A stretch of 64,000 nt of DNA from Planoprotostelium fungivorum (GCA_003024175.1 MDYQ01000004.1:248001-312000), one strand, 5' to 3'; counted from the stretch's first letter, positions 23,064 through 35,300 are shown. Notes: a model not told the origin generated them from the letters alone. Made by a program: numbers and translations.

Positions 23064-23117
23064 ATTGATGGCGAGGACGGAAATCGATGACGGCTTAATT
23101 CCGTCCTCGCCATCAAT
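23064..23117. repeat. Perfect 19-bp inverted repeat (16-base loop)
   Basis: Arms attgatggcgaggacggaa (23064-23082) and its exact reverse complement (23099-23117) flank a 16-base spacer. It lies upstream of the MDR gene and downstream of the 23223-24323 gene, so it is intergenic. It could form a stable hairpin in RNA or be the relic of a small palindromic element. Confidence 0.85.
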
Positions 23118-23222
23118 CACTCCAACCGTCTCTGCTTTCGTTTCTGATATCCGTTCTGCAAACCATTCACACAGAACACAAACATAAGATCGAGAAGAAC
23201 ATGGTCATCTGTCGGTGCCTCT

Positions 23223-24323
23223 TTAATTCTGATAATTCAAGACGAGGGTGGTGTACTCCTTCAAATCCGTGCCCGTCAGAATGTTCTCTTCCAGGTACCT
23301 GGCCCTCTTCAATCTCTCCTGGTGTGCCAAGTTCTTCTTCGCCTTGGTCGATTCTGTCTCGAACGCCGCCGCTCTCATCTTCTCCACGATGCTGCCCGTC
23401 GATCCATTGTCTTCAACCTTCTCTCTCTCAGTTTCTCTTCCTCATCCAACACATCACCCCAGCGGCGATCATCTCCTTGCGATACGCTTCACCCCTCTCA
23501 AAGTCAGACAGGGTCATGCAGAGGATGAAGAGAGCGTTGTAGGTCATGGCGTCCTTGGGATAGTCCGCCGGTAACTTGCTGAGCAATCGTTCATCGACTG
23601 CTTCGGCCTGCTCGTGTCAGTGTCGATTGGAGGGGATGGCTTACCAGGTGCATGTGAATGTAAGCCTTGATGGTGTTGGCGATGACCTGGTGAGGGTGAG
23701 GGAGGTGAAGATGATGGACGATGATGAGGTACCCCAGGGGTGAGTTCGATGCCTTCGGGGAGGACGTAAGATTGAACAAACTGTGCGAGGACTGCAGCTT
23801 GTCTTCTGTACCACAAGCATCCCACGATATCGTGAACGTTGGCGGACGATAATCTCAGTCTGACTTCTTGTCCCCTTTTGTAGACCTTCTCTGTTGATGA
23901 TGATCAGCTCATTGTGTGAACGAGTGATGCTTACCGAACTCGACACCGGCTCCCTCATCGGCCAACAAGAAGAGTCTAGCTGCCAGTTCCTCCGGTGATT
24001 TAGGTGCTGGTCGATTCTTCTGCAGGTTGGCTGGGAGAAACTCCTCGCCGCAGCTCAATCCTTTCAAATAATTGTTTGTACCATCCTGGCAAGTTTTTAA
24101 CACTGAAGTAAATGTGATTCGATCATGCACTCACTCTGATCGTTATCTCCAATCGGTACAACTCTTGGAAAATGGAGTCTGGGTTGGTTGGAAAGATAGG
24201 CTTCTTCAACAAGGCAGGCTTCGCCAAACACAATCGAGTCGTCGAAAATTGACGATTGATGGGAACCTTATTGATCTTCAGATGGGTGCACCTAAGCACA
24301 CCAACACGTGAGATAGGATTCAT
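23223..24323 (-). CDS. Unrecognised protein with probable mitochondrial presequence
   Basis: The ATG (24321-24323) begins MNPISRVGVLRCTHLKINK followed by NRQFSTTRLCLAKP: basic, hydroxylated and acid-free, like a mitochondrial targeting peptide. Later exons give KSPEELAARLFLLADEGAG, NVHDIVGCLWYRRQAAVLAQ, MTYNALFILCMTLSDFERGE and a charged C-terminus ending VLNYQN. The helical segments faintly recall PPR-type proteins, but no family is assigned. The frame changes at a G run near 23490 where no normal intron fits, which may be a homopolymer error. Confidence 0.55.
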
Positions 24324-24457
24324 CTTGTTCTTTCTCTCTGATGCATCGCAGGTGATCTCGGTCGTGTTGTAGATGCTGCAAATTTGTCAACACTTTTTAT
24401 TCTTGTGGGCGGGAACACAAATTCAAATTCTGAGTTGTCGCTCATCCAAAAATTAAG

Positions 24458-25041
24458 ATGCCAAAACCAACAGGCTCCCTGTCCTCTTCTCCATTCGCTC
24501 CATCACCAGACCGACCAGAGTTACTGGAGTTGAGAAGGTATCGGTACCGATGATAACATACCACAGTACTAATCCTCTGGTAGAAAGCAAGCCACGATAA
24601 AAGTCTGCAAACCAAAAAAGAAGCATGAGGTGTGTGTGCGATGTGAACATGGGCGTTGATGAGAAACAGGTCAACTCGACCAGTAATCGGGTCACCATGT
24701 GGAAGGAGTTTCTCGACTCTGAAAATGGTGATCCAAATCTAGTTCGTCAGAAGACGCTGCAATCACTCAAAAGTCCAACGGCTCTCAAGGTACGCATTGA
24801 AATGTCTGGTGGATCTTTGACTGACCTTCGTACAGAGAGTATGGGCCAACGAGGCCGTCAAATTGAACGAGATGTTCGACAACATTGATAAATTCGATAT
24901 GTCCGAGGTATTGTACGTTCGGATTGCTGAGCACTAATGAGAACAGGAACCAATAGAAGATGAGGAGGACTCTGGCGCATTGGCAGTTGTAACACCACGA
25001 AAATCCTCTGATCGAAAGAGAAGGACGAAGACAGAGCGATG
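24458..25041 (+). CDS. Small basic/acidic protein, unrecognised
   Basis: The ATG at 24458 starts MPKPTGSLSSSPFAPSPD. A 46-nt intron then joins in frame to RRKQATIKVCKPKKKHE, and further exons give VTMWKEFLDSENGDPNLVRQ, VWANEAVKLNEMFDNIDK and an acidic stretch followed by a basic tail (KSSDRKRRTKTER) before the stop at 25039-25041. The tail looks like a nuclear localisation signal. No family was recognised. It starts 134 bp from the divergent 23223-24323 gene, and a poly(A)-like ATAAA follows the stop. Confidence 0.6.
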
Positions 25042-25289
25042 ATGATAAAGCCTTTATTGACGATCACACATAGCGACCGGATGATCGGACTCAAACCGGA
25101 ACCGGTCAGGACATGTTGGATCATGTTGCTGAGATGACTGTTCGCACGTGATGGCCAAGCTCATCTATTCATCATCTATTGTAGATGATCGCAATCGCCG
25201 AACAGTCGAGCGAAAGTTCGTGGTGGAGGTTTCATTGCTTTGGAGAGGAAGGTCGGTCCGATCTTTTGGGTCTTTGGTGGAACATAAAC

Positions 25290-27716
25290 ATGGGTAGCAA
25301 GAAGGTGTCTATTCCATCAATGTACTGGTCGACTGATGCTTTTCCAGAGAAAGTTCGACGGTTTAGAAGAGCCAGCTGATACTTGCGAGATCCAGGGTGG
25401 TGAATGGGATTTGGATCTTCTTGGTCTGGATGAACAACAGATCGACGTGGACCTCCAAGAAGCCTTAGATAACTTTGACAAAGATTTCTCCACCGAGTAT
25501 ATTCAACCACATGATCCCTCAGACGATCAGTCGAATCCTGTCCTCGAGCAAGATAGAGTAGTGACCATATCTCTAGTCGGTTTGCTCACGGCGATAGGTC
25601 ACCGAATGTGATTCATTAGGATCGGTGACAGTGGCTGCCATTCAAGAGTTGACATTGTTCCTCGATTTTGTGTCGAAGGGTCAGCGACGAAAAGCTCGGA
25701 AGATCCGATGGACCTCGATGCTTGCAGTCTTAAAGTTTGCCAACGACCGTCACCTAGAAGGCATCATTCCCCAGACTAGGCTGAAAAAGGTCCTCAACCA
25801 ATTACAAAACGATGGACCAGCAGAGGAGGAGCCGTGGAGGATCTTCACCCCGTGAGGCCGATCTTCTTGAATCCCGCACAATATACAAATCACACTTGCT
25901 GAATTTAGACAGTGGTGTGGGCAGTGTTGGTATGCAAATTGTCGCAGGAAAGAGGTATCTGAATGGACAACTGATTTGGTTTTTCTGGTTGGTGGCCATC
26001 CATTTGGATCACTAATTTTTTTGTCGTGCATTTACCAGTAGTCGGAAGAGAAGTGATCCATCTTCAATGCACCATTTCACTACCAACCGGAAAAACCAAA
26101 TCAACTACTGAAATCGGGAGAGCGCCACCCCTTTTATCGATCAAAAGAGCTTTGGTACAGTTCCACCAGAGAGACCAAGATCGGGAAGGAAGTTTGGAGA
26201 TTGACATTGTCTGTGAAGGGGACCGAATCAGCTGGACAGATGGTGATGACACGATCGTTGACGCATCCGTCACTCAATCATCGTGCAGAGGACGGAGATT
26301 TACATCTTCATGGACTTTGACTTCAGATGCATTCTGGACTGGTTGAGACAGGAGGACCACAGACCGTTCGAATATGCAGGAAAGATCCAACCCATGATGG
26401 TCCATTCTTGGCATCCCAAGGGACAGACCAAGATCATATCAGCTGATGACACTGAACGTCTACCGCGAGTTGCCACCTTTGAGCTATTACAGGCAGATGG
26501 ACTCTGTGCAGTGCAACTCAAGTTTGAAATCCAAAACACGGAGCACAATCAAGGGATTTTGCAGAAATGCCTTGAGATATCCGGTTCAATCGTTGGATAC
26601 AAAGCGGGAGAGCTTCAAGTGATTCGGGTGCAAGAGGGATGCATCCTTGTGACCCTCTTGATCAACACGAAAGACACCAAGAAGGTGAAGAGAAGGATGT
26701 TTCTTCACCTGATATACGTACAGTTCGTACGATTTATTGTCTTATTGAAAAATCTGGTTGGAAGAACGGAACACACCATCAAGCTGAGAAGAGTGCAAGT
26801 ATACCGAACACCTGCCCTCTCCTACTTGAAGGAGATGTCCACGGGCAGTGATGACTCTCAAGTCCATGAGACAAGCGACGAATATTCAGAGGCGCCCATC
26901 GGTTCTCCTGCATCTGCATCCGCAAGCGTTTTGGAGGTGAAGATGACAATAACGACGATTGTGAACGAGACGCAGTCAATTGAGACGGAACTACCACCAT
27001 CAGAAGCAACCGTGGTCTTGGAGATGGAGGAAACGAGAATGCCACCCAGAGACGTCGTCAATCGCTTACAAGGAATCATTGGTTTATCCACAGACGAAGT
27101 GAAGATCGCTCGTGAGGTGGAAGAGCATCAAGCTAGCCCCAACCAAGCCTTGACCATGTTGGCCGATGATACAAAGACGGTGGCGAGATATTGTCAGAAA
27201 GCAAAGCCAGGATCTTCTGTGCGGTTTTGGTACATCGCGAAAAATATCATCCTGCGTGTGAACCACCTCACTCCAGGAGCATATCTCATCGCCGAATTAT
27301 GTGAGAAATCAAATCGGTCGATCTAATGCAGACCCAGATGATAAGAAGACATCGACGAGGCTCAACGACTACGAACAGAAGATGCTCATCTTTCGGACAC
27401 CTTGCGAGACGATGTTTGAAGAGGATGAAGTGCTTCGATACGATCAATTTGCAGTGTACATCAGACGGCACACTCCCTCAGAGGATGGTACGTTCAAATT
27501 AGGCTTTGGGGTGAGGTGGTATCCGTGGGTTTCATTCACAAGTGTTCAGATGCTGTCACCAACCTCCTTTTTTGGGATGGAAGACAAGGATGATCGCCAG
27601 CTGTTCATCAGGTGTACCGTGTACCACTCCGAGGGAGAGATTCAGTCCTACAATGGCAGGCCTTTCTGTGCTTTGGAGAACAGTAAGAGAAGGAAGAGCC
27701 ACACCCTTATGACTCA
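25290..27716 (+). CDS. Unrecognised multi-exon ORF, probably the N-terminal part of the cyclin gene
   Basis: Exons start at MGSKKVSIPSMYWSTDAFPE, then a Glu/Asp-rich segment (GGEWDLDLLGLDEQQIDVDL), a helical block (VAAIQELTLFLDFVSKGQRR) and a beta-rich block (SLEIDIVCEGDRISW ... CILDWLRQEDHRPFEYAG). The long exon 26315-27310 includes FEIQNTEHNQGILQKCLEIS and a Ser/Glu-rich linker. A 33-nt-or-longer intron and the splice at about 27300-27337 (AELY-PDDKKTSTRL) both keep frame. The frame then runs without a stop into the cyclin. No known domain was recognised. Whether this is one large gene with the cyclin or a separate gene lost to mis-splicing cannot be settled here. Confidence 0.5.
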
Positions 27717-28835
27717 TTCCTCTGCCCACAAACAAGGAAGAGTTTGTGACATGCCCCAACACCTTGAACCTGCCCCAATCACCCAAAATTCTCACAAAAT
27801 CACACGCACTCATGAGGAGTCAGTGAAACCATCCCTCTCTATTCCCACTGCAGAAAAAGACTACGTTGAGAAGAGCTTATTTGATCGAGACAATCTAAGA
27901 TTCAAAGATCAAATGTACAGACCAAGTGGCGATATCTGGGCAGTCCAGGAGGAGATCCGCCCAGATAGTAGAGCTATCCTCATCGATTGGCTCTATGAGG
28001 TATATGACCCTTACTATCATGCTCACTCGTTCATCGTATTCAATTCCTCACGAGAATCTAGTTCTCTGAAGGTCATCATCTGCAGACAGAAACTGCTATG
28101 ATGGCCATAAACTATATCGATCGGTTCATGGCCATCAAGAGAATCTCACTCGACCAGTTCCAATTACTGGGTTTCACTGCTTTACGGTTAGCTGCCAAGA
28201 TGCAAGTGAGTTGACCCTAATCACCTTTCCGTCTTGCCATCATTCTACCTCCATTCACATATCATAATGAATCATCGTGTGACTCGATGACAGGAGAGTG
28301 AACTCATCTCATTGTGGTATATAGACGATATATCTCCTGGAGATGTTATCGAAATGGAGATGTGCCTTTTATTCACACTCAGCTGGAATCTCTGCCCTCC
28401 CACTAGCATCACATGGTTGAGGATGTTTCTCGACAGCTCTCAGAGGGATGATGCAGAGTTTCCTCACTCTACTCTCACACGGACTACACTGAGCATCCAA
28501 CACCTTCTCATGCTGCCTGATAGTCTAACGTTCTCAGCCGGTCTCATTGCCGCGTCTGCCTTCTGGCTTTATTCTCCCATCAGTGAGCCACCACGATCCA
28601 ATTGAACATCTGACGCGGTGTAGGTGTGAATAATGAAGATTTTGAGAACATCACTGGTTTCTCAGTGGAGGAGACGGGTCCCATTGTCCAACTTTTGAAT
28701 CAGATGCAAGGGATTGTCATTCAACCTGACGTGCAGACAAAACTGATGGAGCGCATCGCAAATAAGGGAGACGTGCAAGTCTGGGATCCTAGCGCCCTGA
28801 ATTACATCAAGGAGTTGTTGAGCGATAGACAATAA
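27709..28835 (+). CDS. Cyclin (mitotic-type cyclin box)
   Basis: Cyclins activate cyclin-dependent kinases. The cyclin box is visible: IRPDSRAILIDWLYEV, then after an intron ETAMMAINYIDRFMAIKRIS and FQLLGFTALRLAAKMQ. The second cyclin fold has ESELISLWYIDDISPGDVIE, EMCLLFTLSWNLCPPTSITW and LTFSAGLIAASAFWLYSPI. The stop is at 28833-28835. The MRAILxDW and the Lys/Glu pair positions typical of A/B/E cyclins are present. I placed the start at ATG 27709, but the reading frame is open upstream for about 400 bp and splices onto 25290-27716, so a long N-terminal extension is possible. It is convergent with the NmrA-like gene. Confidence 0.75.
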
Positions 28836-29113
28836 GATAGAGCCGTACTTCTTCTCTTCATTAAGACCGCTTTTCTCTGATAGTTGCCCCTTGTATGCAG
28901 CCAAAAGCGCCCACTCGGATACGGAGTATCTCAGCCAGCTGTGTAGATAGGTCGGCAGATTTTGGGGAGAAACGGTCTACGTCCAGTACCGTTCAGTCGC
29001 AATGACGAGAACCGTATTCCAAGAGGGCTCCTGCCATTCAATTTACCTTACCAAACAGTCAAAAAATGAGGACAGTTTCACTCGATTTATGATATCAGAT
29101 AGGTCTCCTCTCT

Positions 29114-30019
29114 TTACTTCTTGTTCTCCGCCAACCACTTTTCTACTGTGTACATATGTGGGTCTGCCTTACGACAAGCAGCTACATCCGTACTGTATCC
29201 CTTCTCTCTAAAGAACTGCATTCTGTTTCAGTACACATCATCGTGTATCTTCACCTGAAACATCTTTGTGAACTCTTGGGGCAACCATTTAGCCGCCCAG
29301 TTTGGAACGTAAGCTTTCCAAGGTCTATAACCATGCACCTTCTCGTATGCATCGAGGACTCCGTCAAACGTCTGAACGTCTCCGGCCAGAGGAACGATCT
29401 TGCCGCGGTATTCGGTTGGGTTCTTGATGGCTCTCACGGCGGCACGACCGATGTCTCTCGTGTGAACCCAGTGGAGGGAATGATCTCCGAGCAGGGTGGA
29501 GAAGACACCGAAACCGACAAAGTTGGCTGTAGATGGATTGGGTGTGAAGTTATCCATGAAGGCGACGGGCCGTAAGATGGTCCATGGGATGCCAACCTCT
29601 CGAATGTGCTTCTCGATGGCCCACTTGGTTTCGAAGTGAGGCACCCCAGTGTTCTTGTCTGCATCTTCTACGGAGGTGAAGATCAGGTGGGAGATGTTGG
29701 CCTTCTTCGCCTCATCCACGAATCGAATCCCACGTGTCGCCTCCTTCTGATGATCCTTCAAATCCGGCAGGGTGACAAGAAATGCTGAGTCCACCCCCGT
29801 GAGTGCTTGTTGAAGTCCATCTGCTACGTCTAGATCCCCCTTGAAAACTTGAACTCCTCTCGCTGTGAGTGATTTCGCTGATGCGGACTCTGGATTACGG
29901 CTGAGAGCACGAATGCTGAAGTTTGAATCTTCGGCCAGCAGCTCGGAAATCACTTGCCCTCCTTGTTTTCCCGTTGCACCAAGTACAAGGATGGTCTTCT
30001 TGTTGTCTGTGTTGCTCAT
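29114..30019 (-). CDS. NmrA-like NAD(P)-binding family protein
   Basis: Atypical short-chain dehydrogenase of the NmrA/HSCARG type, often a redox sensor rather than an active enzyme. The ATG (30017-30019) gives KTILVLGATGKQGGQVISEL with the GATGxxG Rossmann motif, then FKGDLDVADGLQQALTGVDS, HLIFTSVEDADKNTG, HFETKWAIEKHIRE and WTILRPVAFMDNF. One 39-nt intron near the 3' end joins TKMFQ to FFREKGYSTDVAAC; the C-terminus ends VEKWLAENKK. The YxxxK of classical SDRs is replaced by FETKW, as in NmrA proteins. Confidence 0.85.
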
Positions 30020-30515
30020 TGTATGTTCTTCTTGTTTATGATGTTGGCGTTGAATAGTTTATTCCGCCGATCTCGGAACTTCCGATGTTCGGTCTTCGGT
30101 CTTCGGTCTCCTGCCTGCATCGGCGCACATCTTACGACATCGTCACTCGTTCGAACTCTGCGTTAGGTCAGATGTCATTCTATTTGCGGGTTACTAGCAG
30201 GAGGCTCGTAGCAAGAGAGCGATCATCCTGCTGCACAGCCAACAGAGAGTGTCGATTCAAGAGCGCCTTCAAAAATTGTTCAGTAGATCTACTGCCAAAG
30301 AAACAACGAGATCCGACTCAACCTTTGGGTAGAGGGTCATCTCTCATTGGCAATGAGTGTCACATTACGGAGTCTGTCATCGACTTCTAAACCTGTATTA
30401 ATATATGTTGAGAGAAATTCCATCACCTGAGGTTTTGCGACACGTTGCATCATCATTCACAGATTGATCTGTTGTGTTTTTTTCGGTGCCGCATCTTTTC
30501 CCAAACAACAAATTG
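30020..30515. other. Divergent intergenic region NmrA-like / ELMO
   Basis: About 500 bp between two divergent starts. It holds a small direct repeat of CTTCGGT (about 30090-30112) and no supported gene. An open frame at 30085-30387 lacks protein-like composition and is not annotated. Confidence 0.5.
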
Positions 30516-31849
30516 ATGCACAAGATGACCACGACAGCAGCTGCGCTGGTCATACTCCCACCTCTCTTTGCAGGGATCATTTATATAACGATGACACCAG
30601 CCCTGTGGTTAAATTGGACCTTCTCTTCTCCGATTCCTCAGTTCGTATTTCGAGTCGCTTCGTCTCCAAGGTACTTATAGATGTATACAATTGTCTGACA
30701 GTATAGTTTCATCTTCCTCTGTGATTGCATTCTGCGATTGAAGAAGAAGATCTTCAATCGCCTCACTGGAACGTCAGAGTTGGCCAGAATCACTTCCAAA
30801 GTTGGCAGGAGATGGCAGATGTTTGCAGACATCGACTTTCACCTGAGGAAAGAATCCCAACAGGTGCTCACCTTCGTACGCACGTTAACTGATCTGTAAT
30901 TCAGGACATATCGTTGCGTGTGTCTTCACCAGACTTCGATGTGCAATCTGTTGCAATCGAGATCATCAAGAAGGAGGTGGTCTCACCTCATTCTATTGCA
31001 GCCGCTCAAGTCAAGTGAGTTGACCTCCAAGTGCTCGACTCATCAAAGTATAGAGTCGAAGATCGCCTGGCGGAAGCTTTGGAGGAGATGAAGAGACTAA
31101 ACAAGATCATCCACGATGCCCGAGAGAGGACCCAGGTTCCGTTCGATCCCACAAACGAAGAACACGAGACGAAACTCGAGCAGGTGACGAGATAACCATC
31201 ACAGGGGCTGACACAAACAGCTGTGGGAGCGGTTGAGGGGGGGAGTTAGGAGAGAAGGAGGAAGGATCAGTAGAGACTGGGGAGACATAGGTTTTCAGGG
31301 TAAAGATCCTGCTACTGATTTCCGTGGAATGGGTGATTATCACGTCTTCGTCATCGTGAAGTCATTGTCCTCACATCATCGTCATCGTGCATTACGTTCG
31401 ACATCGTCTTCGTCTTCAGGTCTCACAGATTGTATCAGGTATACTGGGGTTAGATCACCTGTGTTACTTTGCAGAGAATCACACGGAGACGGCGCAGGGG
31501 ATATTGAAGGTATCCAACACGATGGGAAGTGAGTTTCCCTTTGCTGTCACGGGGATCAACTTGACCAAACTCATCCTCGATCTGGCTGAGGCGGGAAAGC
31601 TTAACTACGCTCTCTTTCGATCTGACCTCAAATTGGAAGAGATCTACTGTGCGTGATGATGAGTCGGCTCCTCTGTCTCTCCATATCCTTCTGTGATGCG
31701 TTCGATTCTGAGAAGTTGCAGGTCAAATCTTTCAACAATTTGCACGGTATTATGCCTCACAGAAGCCAGAGAATGTGATGGGGTTCCACCCCATCTTCCA
31801 GAGATTCAAGACCAGATTGGATGTGTCGCTGTTCGCTCGGATGATATAA
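30516..31849 (+). CDS. ELMO domain-containing protein (ELMOD-like)
   Basis: ELMO-domain proteins act as Arf/Rac regulators (ELMOD1-3 are Arl2 GAPs; ELMO/CED-12 works with DOCK). The N-terminus has a membrane helix (ALVILPPLFAGIIYITM). The ELMO domain follows: LWERLRGG.., RISRDWGDIGFQGKDPATDF, RGMGVLGLDHLCYFAENH, then FPFAVTGINLTKLILDL and FQQFARYYASQKPENVMGFH, ending FKTRLDVSLFARMI. The arginine of the ELMOD GAP motif (W-x-x-IGFQG-xDP-xTDFRG) is present. About seven short introns. Start chosen at ATG 30516; a hydrophobic N-terminus hints at a membrane-anchored form. Confidence 0.82.
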
Positions 31850-31934
31850 ATTACGGCATAGAACATATTTATATCGTATCTCTTCAAAGATCCCTCTCTC
31901 AGTTGTGTTTGTACAGATAAAATTGATCTGATGG

Positions 31935-32663
31935 CTATGAACATTCGACCATCGTGTCTGATGAGACTACAGCTGGTGTAACCTCCGGTGGCTGCGTCTT
32001 TTGGGCTTCCAGACGTTGTTGTTGTCTCTGTCTTACAGCCGTCATCATCTGACGTTGGAACAGAGGGACCTCTTCGGGTTTCAGAGAAGCCATGAACTCC
32101 TTTAGGAGCGCTTGCATATTTTGTTGGGGTGTTGGCCCATTTTGTACTTTCAGTCCTTTGGCTGCTCTCATCTCTGCGTGGGTCTTTCTCATGTGCATGC
32201 ACTGGTGATAGTCGGGGTAGATGAAGCACTCGAAGGAGAACCCTGCAGCAACCACATGGCCTGCTATGGAGAGGACGACGAGGAAGCGAACTAAGGTTGG
32301 GACAGTTCCTCGCACCTTCACCGGCTCTAATTTGAGGTTCAAAGGTTGAGTTAATTTTCCGATGGTCTGCCTCTCTCGAAAGATGCACGGTGACTTGTCT
32401 TGTAATCTTTGGACAGTCTGAAAATCGAGAGTCTGCCCCTCGGTGATGTCTCTTGCATCTACTGCGCAGACTTGTATGGTTGATCTTGGGGGTGGTCTGT
32501 GTTCGAACTTTATCCTGGGGCTGGGGTTCCTCTTGCTGTCTTGTCTGTCGCATGCTAGGAGTCTTCCCTTGAAGTACTGATAGGCAGCTACTTGAGAAAC
32601 CAATACCCTTCCAAACTTTCTCTCTTTTCGTTTCGTTTCTAACGCTCTGCTTGCAACGGTCAT
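31935..32663 (-). CDS. Single-pass membrane protein, unrecognised
   Basis: One uninterrupted open frame of 242 codons. A basic N-terminal part (about 125 residues) is followed by one hydrophobic helix (VRFLVVLSIAGHVVAAGFSF), a CFIYPDYHQCMHM cysteine/histidine patch, and a Gln/Lys-rich helical tail ending DTMVECS. No family recognised. Absence of introns in this window is unusual; part of the N-terminal half could be an unrecognised intron. It is convergent with the ELMO gene (85 bp). Confidence 0.5.
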   Translation of the reverse strand: MTVASRALETKRKERKFGRVLVSQVAAYQYFKGRLLACDRQDSKRNPSPRIKFEHRPPPRSTIQVCAVDARDITEGQTLDFQTVQRLQDKSPCIFRERQTIGKLTQPLNLKLEPVKVRGTVPTLVRFLVVLSIAGHVVAAGFSFECFIYPDYHQCMHMRKTHAEMRAAKGLKVQNGPTPQQNMQALLKEFMASLKPEEVPLFQRQMMTAVRQRQQQRLEAQKTQPPEVTPAVVSSDTMVECS

Positions 32664-33030
32664 GACCGCTCGGCCGTCCGGGGTACTTTGGTTGGTCGCC
32701 TGGCGGCCGGCCGTCCGCCCAAACTTTTGGGCTTCTGGAAAGTCGACAAGTGATCCAAGAAGTTCGGAGTACCTTTTCGCCTGAAGAATTGGTGTTCCTA
32801 CCGTCGACTTTTTTTCATTGTTTTTGGGCGAGCTTTTTGGGCAGATATCTGTGTTGGTCCTCTCTCCTGGAAGAGGTATCTGTGATTGTCTCCATCTCTC
32901 TTGTTCGATATAAGCGGGCTGCGGTCAAAAACAAAGAAGGGTCGAGTGTTGGGGTTGATGTGAGCGGAAATTATGTCTGCACCCGTTTGTTTGGGGCTTG
33001 TAAAGTTTGATTTTTCAATTCCTCACGAAG
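32664..33030. other. Divergent promoter region, membrane protein / paladin
   Basis: A 367-bp gap with GC-rich palindromic CGGCCGTCCG / GGCCGGCCGTCCG motifs (32672-32720) and a T-rich tract (about 32808-32835). No gene seen. Confidence 0.4.
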
Positions 33031-35300
33031 ATGTCTGGACAAGAGCAACACAACACACCAAAGCCCGTCAGTTCACCGCTGAGATCTTCAGCACACGGTC
33101 TTTTTAAACAACCTCCCTCTGGTACGGCCGAATTTGATGAAGACAAAGCGAAGGAGGTAATTCAGAGCTTCTCAGACGAGATGGTACCTCGCATGCTGTT
33201 GTCTGTTGAGAGAAGACAGACAGCCCGCATTGGAGAAGGCGAAGATTTCGTGAGGATCCATGTCTTGTATGTGCGATTGACGAGGCCAGACCTCTTATTA
33301 CACTGTTACGAAGGGCGTCTACGTCAAAATGAGTGTCGTCCGTGCTGAGCCCGCTCTCGGTGACCAAGTGACAGTCTCTCACAACATGGACCCGAACTGA
33401 TCTGTACAGATCATGAAGTGTGATCATTGGGAGGGAAATCAGATCGTGAAAGATGCACCCGCATTAGAAGGTATCTCTTGATTGTGGACCACACTGACAT
33501 TCAAAGGGGCACCCAATTTCCGTCGCATCCCTGGGACCATCTTGTTTGGTGTTGGACAGCCCTCCTACGAGGGTCTCTATCGCATGAAGCAGATATTGTC
33601 CTCAGGAAAGCACGTGGACTATTCCTCTGAGACTGCCGCCAACGACATCAGCTCCATGGTGCGACAATCACATCTCGATCGTATCACACATCACTGTCTT
33701 CCATCGTTTCGATCGACTACTTTGGTTCACCAAGAGTTCTCACCCTCTTCAGGCTGATGCGGGTGCCGACCAACAGTCGCGACCGGACAGGGGACACCAC
33801 TCCTCCAACTTGAAAGAATCAGGACTCAGGAAGGAGATGACCATGGTGAGTCTAATCCATCGCGAGAGACTCACTCAGGCAGGACGACGGAGCCTTCAAT
33901 CGTCTCGTGTGGATCAATCTACGAGAAGAACCAGGTGAGAATGGATGGGAGGAAGAGAGATGAACGTGTGCAGTCATCTACATCGATGGAATACCATATG
34001 CCCCACGAGACGTGAGAGAAGAGAAAGATCCGATAAATGATTTAGACAGAGATCGACACTCAACGTGAATCTGGAGCATCTGATCGGAATCGAGGGATAC
34101 GATCTAGAGAAGATGGAGCAGAGACTGAAGGCTGACATCACTGCAAAGGCCAAGGCAGAGGAGAACAAGATCGAGATCGTGCGACAGGTGGGGGAGAGAG
34201 GAGAGGGGGGACTGACGGAGGCAGAACGAGAAGATGGAGAATGTGAGAGAGACCCTGACCTACACACCGGGGACCATCTTCACTCCCAAAGAGATCTACA
34301 CGAGAATTGGAGAGATCATTCCAGTCCAATACGCCAGAGTACCCATCACTGATGAGGTGACATCACGCGATCAGATCTCATCATCACCCCCATCGCCTCC
34401 ATCATCTTCTTCATCGCATCCATCTTAGTCTACGTCGATGACATGGATAGTGTGCACCCCAAGAGAGGGATTTCGAGGAATTAGTGTTCCTGCTGAAGGA
34501 TCTGGTGCTCATCACCAACTCGAGCATCACGGATACCAAGGTAGCAGTCATCTTCAACTGTCAGATGGGACGAGGTCGCACTACAACGGGTGGGGTCTTT
34601 CATCGTCCACGGATTGACCGTGACAGGAATTGTGTGTGCGTATCTGATCATGTACGTACACACCACTCACCTGGAGAACTCGCTACTGGAGCAATGGAAG
34701 AACGTGGAGAAGGTGAAGAATAGAAGGATGAAGAATGACAGAAGCAGAGAGACGGAGTGGATTACAACGATGGACATTACACTGTGATCAAACAGCTGGT
34801 CAGTCTCTTGCCCAACGGAGAGTACATCAAGTACCAGGTCGACAAGGTGACGAGGTTCCTCTCTCGACTTTGAACTGACGGGACAGGCCATCGACGCGTG
34901 CAGTCAAGTTCAGAACCTGCGTGAGGCGATCAACGAGTGCAGGGAGATATGGCTCAAGGGAGGAAAGGACGCTCAGAAGTGAGTTTCGATGGTTGTCGTC
35001 TATTGAGTGTCTCCAGATACCACGCGAGAGGAATCAACTACCTCGAAAGGTGAGGGTGAGTTGGCGATGAGGTTGACGTGGGCAGATACTGGTGGCTCAT
35101 TGTATTCAATGCTTACCTCGCAGGTCAGTCACCCGTGTCGATCGTCTCGCTGACCTTTTTCAGAGGAGGCACCTGTGGGTTTCAAGCAGAGGTGATGTTG
35201 TTAAGATGATGAGATGGTCGCTGACGATAGAAGCTTCCCAGAGTGGATGAAGGGTCGTTGGGGCTTCAAGAGACTTCTGAAGAAATTGGAGTTGCAGTAA
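33031..35300 (+). CDS. Paladin-like (phytase-like) phosphatase-domain protein
   Basis: Paladin proteins carry cysteine-dependent phosphatase folds related to bacterial PTP-like phytases. The ATG at 33031 gives MSGQEQHNTPKPVSSPLRSS. Paladin signatures: APNFRRIPGTILFGVGQPSY, WINLREEP, YIDGIPYAPRD, NLEHLIGIEGYDLEKME, PVQYARVPITDE and, in the second module, FNCQMGRGRTTTG with a complete CX5R loop (about 34555-34600). It ends with NYLERYWWLIVFNAYLAEEA, FPEWMKGRWGFKRLLKKLEL and stop at 35298-35300. More than ten short introns. At about 600 residues it is shorter than animal paladin (about 850), with one clear active loop. Inositol phosphate or phosphoinositide as substrate is inferred from family data. 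Confidence 0.78.

Noticed and set aside
30085-30387. 101-codon plus-strand open frame
   Set aside because: No domain or codon bias support; lies in a divergent promoter region.
31750-32553. 267-codon open frame on the minus strand overlapping the membrane-protein gene
   Set aside because: Arg/Pro-rich composition in another frame of the same strand; it looks like a shadow of the 31935-32663 frame.
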